Source: Polytrichum commune
Taxonomy: Eukaryota; Streptophyta; Polytrichopsida; Polytrichales; Polytrichaceae
Direction: 5' to 3'
Assembly: GCA_950295325.1 (NCBI GenBank)
Contig: OX485808.1
Coordinates: forward strand, 7,380,501-7,444,500
Length of the DNA stretch: 64,000 bases
Positions 58,070-64,000 of the stretch are shown here, one piece after another. The notes under the pieces were generated by a model. It did no database searches, was not told the DNA's origin, and saw only the letters and a list, made by a program, of their open reading frames with translations. Every line of letters begins with the position of its first letter. The stretch's first letter is position 1. A program made the translations under genes and the position numbers.

Positions 58070-58890
58070 TCCTTGTTAACCATGTGCTATTTTAATAAGG
58101 AAGATAAAAATAGCGTGCCCTCTGAGGTGGCTTTAAACTAGCTTCTGAGATTAAAGGAACTCCAAAATTGAGAGGTTTTATTGATCAACATCAAACTTTC
58201 GGACCCCAAGAGTTTACGCCAAGATCCAAGTCCAAAATATGAAAAACTCATGTGATGTTGATGGGACATCATTTTTTATTTTTTATTTTGTCAATCTTGG
58301 TTGTTCATTTGAAGAAAATGCTCCTCTTAGTTGAAGAAACTAATCTTTGAGCTTGGATCTCATCTTGAGTCCAAAATAAGGTCCATCAAGGGGTGTTTTG
58401 AACCCCGAGTTCCTTGGATCCAAACCCTTATGTAAACCCATAAATAAAAATTTGGGTTTTTTTTTAAGAATTTTTTTATCACCAACGTGAATGGGAGCCC
58501 ATTCTTCCGATTTGCGATCATATTTTATCAAGCTTCGGGGTAGGGTCCACTTCCATCCTTTCAAACGGTGGGTTCCTTTGAATATGTAACATGATCACAT
58601 GTATGAGGAGATGGGTCCTCTTAGGGCGGATCTCCAGGGGCTTGGTTGTTTTCTAGTTTTCTATTGTTGAGTATTACATAACATTATCAAGCAATTGCAT
58701 GATGGTCTCTCTCCAAAGAAAGACAATGTGATTAAAAAACTTTGATAAATTACGAGTGCTTGTTAAAAAGTTCATAGTACACAACCCGAGTGCTCCCCAT
58801 AAACAAATGATCCCGAAAATAAAAGACATTTATGCTCATGTGATACATGATCCCACATAACGAACCCAATAAGTTTTGTAATGTTATTTA
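58070..58890. other. Intergenic, no gene seen
   Basis: AT-rich sequence between two small elements; no domain, RNA gene or repeat partner recognised. Confidence 0.4.
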
Positions 58891-58892
58891 AC

Positions 58893-59272
58893 GGTTGGTT
58901 CACATGGGGTCCCAAGTTCCAAATCCTAGGTCCCAACATGGAGGCAATGTCCCAACTTTTGAGCAACGGGACAACACTAAAATATGGTTAATTATCATTA
59001 AAGTTGAATTTTGATTGATTTATGCAAAATTATTCGCACGACTAGTGTTGAGAAGTGAGTCTAACTTTTTGCTTGACTCATCTCTCAATACAAAGTCCCA
59101 AGCCTCACCTCCAAAGAGTGTTGTCAACTAGACATCCACGTCATACTTGAGACTTGGGACTTGGGTCCCCAATGTGAAGTGCTAAGTCCCAACTTTCATG
59201 CTCTCAACGGCAGAGATTTCACGGATTGACCTCAAGCGACTTAGGACTTGGGGACTCCACATGAATTGGCCT
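58893..59272. mobile_element. MITE with GGNCCAA-type ends
   Basis: The left end GGTTGGTTCACATGGGGTCC and the inverted right end GGCCAATTCATGTGGAGTCC form a terminal inverted repeat of about 28 bp with mismatches. The interior repeats CAAGTCC, CTAAGTCCC and ACTTGGGACTTGGG words. A partial relative lies at 36732-36905. No coding capacity. Confidence 0.72.
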
Positions 59273-59297
59273 TAAGTATGCGAGATGTGGTGTATGT

Positions 59298-59327
59298 AAA
59301 CCCTAAACCCTAAACCCTAAACCCTAA
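59298..59327. repeat. Interstitial telomere-type repeat
   Basis: Just over four exact tandem copies of CCCTAAA, the plant telomere heptamer read on its C-strand. It sits about 25 bp right of a MITE end. The window shows no chromosome end, so this is an internal tract. Confidence 0.93.
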
Positions 59328-59539
59328 GTAGTTTGCTATTCCGCACTCTGCAAGTGCAGTCAAAGAAGCCTGATGTTTGGGAGGAATGTTGACCCCCTTC
59401 AATCTTGTATTCTACAAAGCTTATGTTTCCTATTTTGAGCCAAGATTTGAATGATGGAGGCTACTCACGTAAAGCTTATCGCACATCCAAATCAATCATT
59501 TCTTGTCCAATCATAATGGCACATAATGTAGGATGAGAG

Positions 59540-60010
59540 TTTATGACATGTACCTGGATATCACAAAATATTGGAAAGTTTTAGCCATTAGCCATGCGAG
59601 GCTTTCATGTGATGGTGCACGACGTCCGTTAAGAAAGCCATGGCCTTACATTGTAAGGTATGTGGGTGTTATTCAGTTTGTTTTTCATGTTCGCCATCTT
59701 CTACTGAGTAGCTCCACACAACGACATTTGTGTTGCATTAAGTAAATCTACAATGAAGCGCAAACAAAAACTACATTGAGAAATTAGTTTCCCATGATTC
59801 AGTTATGGTTATAAGACATGCATGTTTGTTGATTCTTTAATTGAATAACATGTTTTTCAAATTGTGATCATTATTGAGTGTGGAGTGGTTATTAAAATTT
59901 GAAGTCATAGTTCAATCTCTTTAAGTTAAAGGTGTATCTTTATGATGTTTGTTCTTTGATCTTCAACTAAGTGCACACCAATTCAATATAGGTGTCTAGT
60001 TTTTTTTTTT
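59540..60010 (-). repeat. Dispersed repeat family B, inverted copy
   Basis: Contains AAGGTATGTGGGTGTTATTC, ACATTTGTGTTGCATTAAG, TGGTTATAAGACATGCATG and AATATAGGTGTCTAG. In reverse complement these match the order seen at 27090-27300 and 30355-30520. No coding potential. Confidence 0.55.
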
Positions 60011-60027
60011 AAAAAGCCATTAACACT

Positions 60028-60738
60028 AAGGGCCGGTTTAGACTAAAGTGAAGAAGTGCAACAATCAAGAATCTTAGGGGAATGGAGCAATATGATTGGT
60101 TACAAAATGGGTTCTTCATTGCCCGGTGTTTACACTACAACCAAGACTTCTATGGTGGAGAACTTCAAGCATGGATGAAAAAATGACATGGTTACCAACA
60201 TGGCAATATTTTTTGCAAGGGGAGTTCTTTGTTGTGTAAATAGCGATCGTGTGTCACTGCAACTCGAGTACCAACCATCATTAATAATCAACACTAAAAC
60301 ATAGCAAAGTCACACATAAACAACACACCTCAACACTCATTGTGTGAATTTGAAGAGAGAATTAGAGCTCTTGCGAGGGTTTGACTCTCTTCCTCCTCAC
60401 TTGGCAAGAATGCCAAGCCAAGGAGGAGGCTCCTCACTTAGGAGCCTTCCTCTCCACATCTAAGATTCATCCATCCAAATATAAATGGATGAAACCCAAC
60501 GGATAAGGTGCGGCTGCCGACGCCGCATACCGTGACATCTTTGGAGGTCAAGTTTCTTGGGCAACCTCAAACCCTCGGACAAGAAACTTGACCTTTGGAA
60601 AACTCCAACTCGGGGCAATTTCCTAATGATATTTTTCCATCTTGTCCACCATACCAACTGATGCCTCAAATAACCTTGTGTTGGGCTGAAATTCTTGACT
60701 GCTTGGTGCACTTCTTCACATTAGTCTAAACTGGCCTT
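60028..60738. mobile_element. MITE-like element with about 45-bp terminal inverted repeats
   Basis: The left end AAGGGCCGGTTTAGACTAAA continues to GTGAAGAAGTGCAACAATC; the inverted right end reads AAGGCCAGTTTAGACTAATG and continues to GTGAAGAAGTGCACC. The match covers about 45 bp. The interior (711 bp in total) has one open frame of 83 residues on the minus strand (60460-60711) without a domain I recognise. The GGGCC-type end resembles those at 31698 and 36732. Confidence 0.8.
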
Positions 60739-60739
60739 A

Positions 60740-62630
60740 CGTAGATCGAACCACCTATTCATGATAAGGACTCCGTCGGTTATCTATAGGATACCTGGAA
60801 TTTCGATTAGGTAGGGATTGATTTTGGTCATTTCTTCACATGGGTGGTTTAAATAAGGGTTCCATGGTTCATGATTGGGGCTTTTATGGATACCAAGACA
60901 TGATTGCCAATTGTCACATTAATTAGAGCACGAGTTAGTGAGAATGTCAATGTTTTTATTGAAACAAAATAATCCTTGAAAGCATGGGTTTGTAGGTCAT
61001 AATCTGGACCCCAAACAGGTAATTAGTTTCGCTTCTATGAAAGTTGTAATCATATGCTTACAATATGAAAGCAACTCCAAAAGAGTGTTTAGGACTCAAA
61101 TCTCTTTTTCAGGCTTAGCTCCAAAATTCCAAATAGTTGTGGGTGCTACGCATAGGAAGAAGGGTGGCCTCCGATTACCAGGGTGGAAGAGGGAAACTCA
61201 CAATCCAGTGACAATGGAAGAACTTTTTGACGATGATCAACAACAATGCACACCTGGCCTGCCAACTTGTACACTAGTAGTTCTTGGTTTCTAAGTCTCC
61301 AAACTTCGGTTTTGGTACCACCAAGGAATCGATAGTGCCCAAATACACGTCCTTAGTCTCGAGTGCTACAATAAGAAGAAACTCGTCTCAAAATGAGCAG
61401 TTATGACAAACCCCAGACATTGGCAATGCGTTCGGGTCAGCTTCTGGCTTCAAAAATTCACAGTCATTTCAATTTAAACGAAAAAAAATACCAAAAAATT
61501 TACAATCTTCCTAATTTTCATCTTCCTACACGGGAGAAAGATTGCACCGCCTTATACTTCTCCAGATCTGGCACAAAATCTCGTAAGCGATCGGTTACGG
61601 TCTCTACCTTAGGTACAGTGCCTTTGGGTTTATGAAAACTCTCCCGTCGACCTTAAATGTGGCCGGCACCCATATGCTTTGGGCCACAGGGGTACTTTGC
61701 AATGCTTTAGGGTACAGTGTAGTAGTAGTAGTAGTGGTGAATCATGGTTGCTAGGGGACCCTCATGACTTGAAAGAAAGTGAACAGGATGTTGCTTGGAA
61801 CCTACTGGCTCCCTCACCCCTCCTTTGACTGTACCCTTTTTACACACACTAAAATTGAATTGTGAACTTGATGAGCTGGCAACTGGTTTTCCTTGGGTCT
61901 TTATTAGACTTGAGTTATGAGTAATGTCATAGTTCTTAACTTATGCCCCCTTCCCACCTGACTTTATCAAATAACCAAAGTATTTCCTAAAAACCGGGTA
62001 AAGCTCCCTCGGTTACATTGGAGGCATCCGGCTATCTCAATGTGCATGTAAGAATTTGCTCTGGAGATTGTCGAGTTAGGGTTTAGATAAGTGGTTTTCA
62101 CACATGTTCGTTGTTTTATCTATCAGGCAATGATACGTTGGATAGTTTTTGTGCCATTCCCAACTGCCTTGCTATTGCCATTTTATCTTACCATTGGTTT
62201 TTGTTAATGAAGCTCCTCGTGTCCTCGTAGCCAAGACTAAAAGCAACCAATCGTGGGAGGTGACACTTTTAAAGGTCCTACATTCTTGCCTCATGTTTAC
62301 GTACCAATGGGAGGGTCGGTGCTTGAGGCTTGAAACCTCCACTTTTAAACCATGCCACATCATTCGCCAACTAGGCTTGGGACTAGATAGTGTCGATGGT
62401 GTGAAGGCCGTGTTTTTAGAACCAACTTTTCGGCTTAGCTAAAGTCAAGTGGGAAGGGGGCATTAGTGTTGGTAGGTACGGTAGTAGCCTAGAAAGGAAG
62501 CCTTTGCATGTTACCACTTGGCACACTCTTTACCAAAGAAAGGGATTTTTATTAATTTTTGTTTGGCCACAAGTTGAAATAGAATTCCATTGTGAGAGGT
62601 AACCATTACAACCATCTCAGGGGACCCTAA
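60740..62630. other. Intergenic, no gene seen
   Basis: Short open frames only (for example 61037-61294 plus, 62149-62442 plus), none with a recognisable domain or plausible splice partners. A (GTA)n microsatellite lies at 61720-61735. Confidence 0.45.
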
Positions 62631-62639
62631 GAAAAGGAT

Positions 62640-63190
62640 TGCGGGGAAATTAAGAAATAATGCTCATCCGGGCTGAACCTTCCAAGTACCCACAAGATTG
62701 TTATGAGTGACAATAAGTTCTTTAACACACCAAACCAAATCAAATTCATCAAGAACATCCTGATGAGCAACATCTGGAGTTTTTTTCAGTTCCTTGAGCG
62801 TACGTTGCCATTCAATATGGTCATAATCAAGTTAGGCATCTCAAATGACTTGATGTGTCTTTTCCATGGGCCAGGAGGTGTTGTTGAATAAAAGATCATT
62901 CCGTTGACGCCAAACAAGTCCCCGGAAAGACACTCCTTAAGAAAAACCAAACTCTACTAAAAGATTTCAATGGCCTATTGAGAGGCTTAGTAAAAAGGCA
63001 CTGCATCAAGGAAGATGACTTCTGAGGGCCAAGATTACCTTGCTTAACAAAAGGTTGTCAAATGATGTTAGTGGCATAGCGCCAAACTTGTTGAGCAAAC
63101 GGGCAATTGAAGAACCTATGCTTCACAAACTCCACTTGGTGCAGACCACAATGAAGGCAATTCTTATCAATTGTGGGCAATAAAGTTTGA
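62640..63190 (-). mobile_element. LINE 3' fragment (zinc-binding RT-associated region), decayed
   Basis: Minus-strand translation in shifting frames gives the typical C-terminal region of plant L1-type LINEs: LLPTIDKNCLHCGLHQVEF, FVKHRFFNCPFAQQVWRYA, and further on LVWRQRNDLLFN followed by a WPMEKTHQV block. The Cys-x2-Cys and His-x5-Cys pattern of the zinc-binding domain is visible. Stops and frameshifts make it non-functional. The preceding stretch (63190-63490) may be a further eroded part. Confidence 0.72.
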
Positions 63191-63199
63191 ACAATAAGA

Positions 63200-64000
63200 A
63201 TATGTTAGTATAGTGTAAGATACAAAAATCTTAAACTCCCACCAATAGGGTCAAGCATATCGATTATTCTCCACTCAAATCAAAAGTCAATTAATGATTT
63301 TTGAATAGAGAGACAATCAATTCCCACTCCAACTTCAACCTCCCCCCTACAATGTGCCGGCCACCGATTCTTTGGATGATATAACACACATTTCCACGTG
63401 AATGAGGGGTCAATTATTTTTAAATGAGTAGCTTTTGCTAACTCATGGAAGTGTGCCCTTGGTATAATCAATAAAAAAAAGAAAAGGTGCAATCATTTGG
63501 AAACCCTCTTGACTACCTATTGCCTCTTGACACTCACAAGTAACACTTTGACACTCTTTATCTTTGGTCAATGTCATTGTCTTACATAAGAAGCTAGAGG
63601 AGTGCTTAATATGCGACTTAAAGGCAACTAGGATTGTGGGCTTAATGTGGTCACTCTTCTTAACCCGTAAAGGACATATGGGTTGACATCATAGCAAATG
63701 CGTGTTATAAATTATCACTTGTATACGTGATTTGGAGTTGACAAGGAATTTAAATTTGTGAAAAGTGACTTCTAGATTACATCGATACGGTTAGAATAGA
63801 GATAAATCCTCAGACAACTACTTTAGATACATTCCTTCAAGAAAATGATAGTATGTTCATGTTTGATCAAAACCAATTGAAATGAGTGTTGATTGGTCAA
63901 AACTATGAACTCTATCATATGGTGCAGAGTGACACAAACTACTGAGTCAATAACCTTGTTACTTTCTTTAGGTACAAAATATGTTTGAGTGGATGTAAGA
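63200..64000. other. Right end of window, no gene seen
   Basis: AT-rich sequence. The first 300 bases may be an eroded continuation of the LINE fragment. Nothing else recognised. Confidence 0.4.

Noticed and set aside
60460..60711. 83-residue minus-strand frame inside the 60028-60738 element
   Set aside because: Contains a Trp-rich stretch that hinted at a DNA-binding domain, but no known motif could be confirmed, and the element is too small for a transposase.
1..64000. tRNA or rRNA genes
   Set aside because: I looked for T-loop-like GGTTCGA-type boxes with matching A boxes and for conserved rRNA words and found no convincing case; a tRNAscan-SE run would settle it.

Overview
The window looks like nuclear DNA of a land plant, most likely a moss. 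It is AT-rich and gene-poor. Genes have several introns with GT/AG borders, and there are short tracts of the plant telomere heptamer. One gene fuses a protein kinase to an NB-ARC and an LRR domain, an architecture described mainly from mosses. The species cannot be named from the sequence alone.

Only three protein-coding genes are well supported, and I built their exon models by eye. (1) 17449-24665, minus: a 2313-residue kinase/NB-ARC/LRR immune-receptor-type protein in three exons. Its LRR is about 26 near-identical 48-residue units, and a decayed continuation of the array lies beyond the stop. (2) 38355-41748, plus: a four-exon spermidine-synthase-fold (SAM-dependent methyltransferase-like) protein of 447 residues. 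(3) 45533-53649, minus: a 13-exon Serinc/TMS1-family membrane protein of 403 residues, whose first intron is about 3 kb and filled with a degenerate tandem array. The first intron of gene 2 also carries a tandem array.

The rest is mostly repeats. 0-7.9 kb: a LINE fragment, inverted and direct duplications, minisatellites. 8-13.9 kb: one very large imperfect palindrome with arms of about 2.5 kb. 14-16.7 kb: a 50-bp tandem array and unassigned sequence. 24.8-38.3 kb: dispersed repeats, small inverted-repeat elements, a head-to-head repeat pair, and a 2.3-kb Tc1-like transposon with terminal inverted repeats and a broken transposase. 54-64 kb: four more inverted-repeat elements, including a pogo/Tigger-like one with TA flanks that keeps only the transposase tail, an interstitial telomere tract, and the 3' part of a LINE.

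The three genes are not an operon-like unit and nothing indicates that they work together. The most interesting content is the receptor (domain fusion, possible membrane helix between kinase and NB-ARC, fresh LRR amplification, truncated tail), the giant palindrome, and the Tc1-like element.
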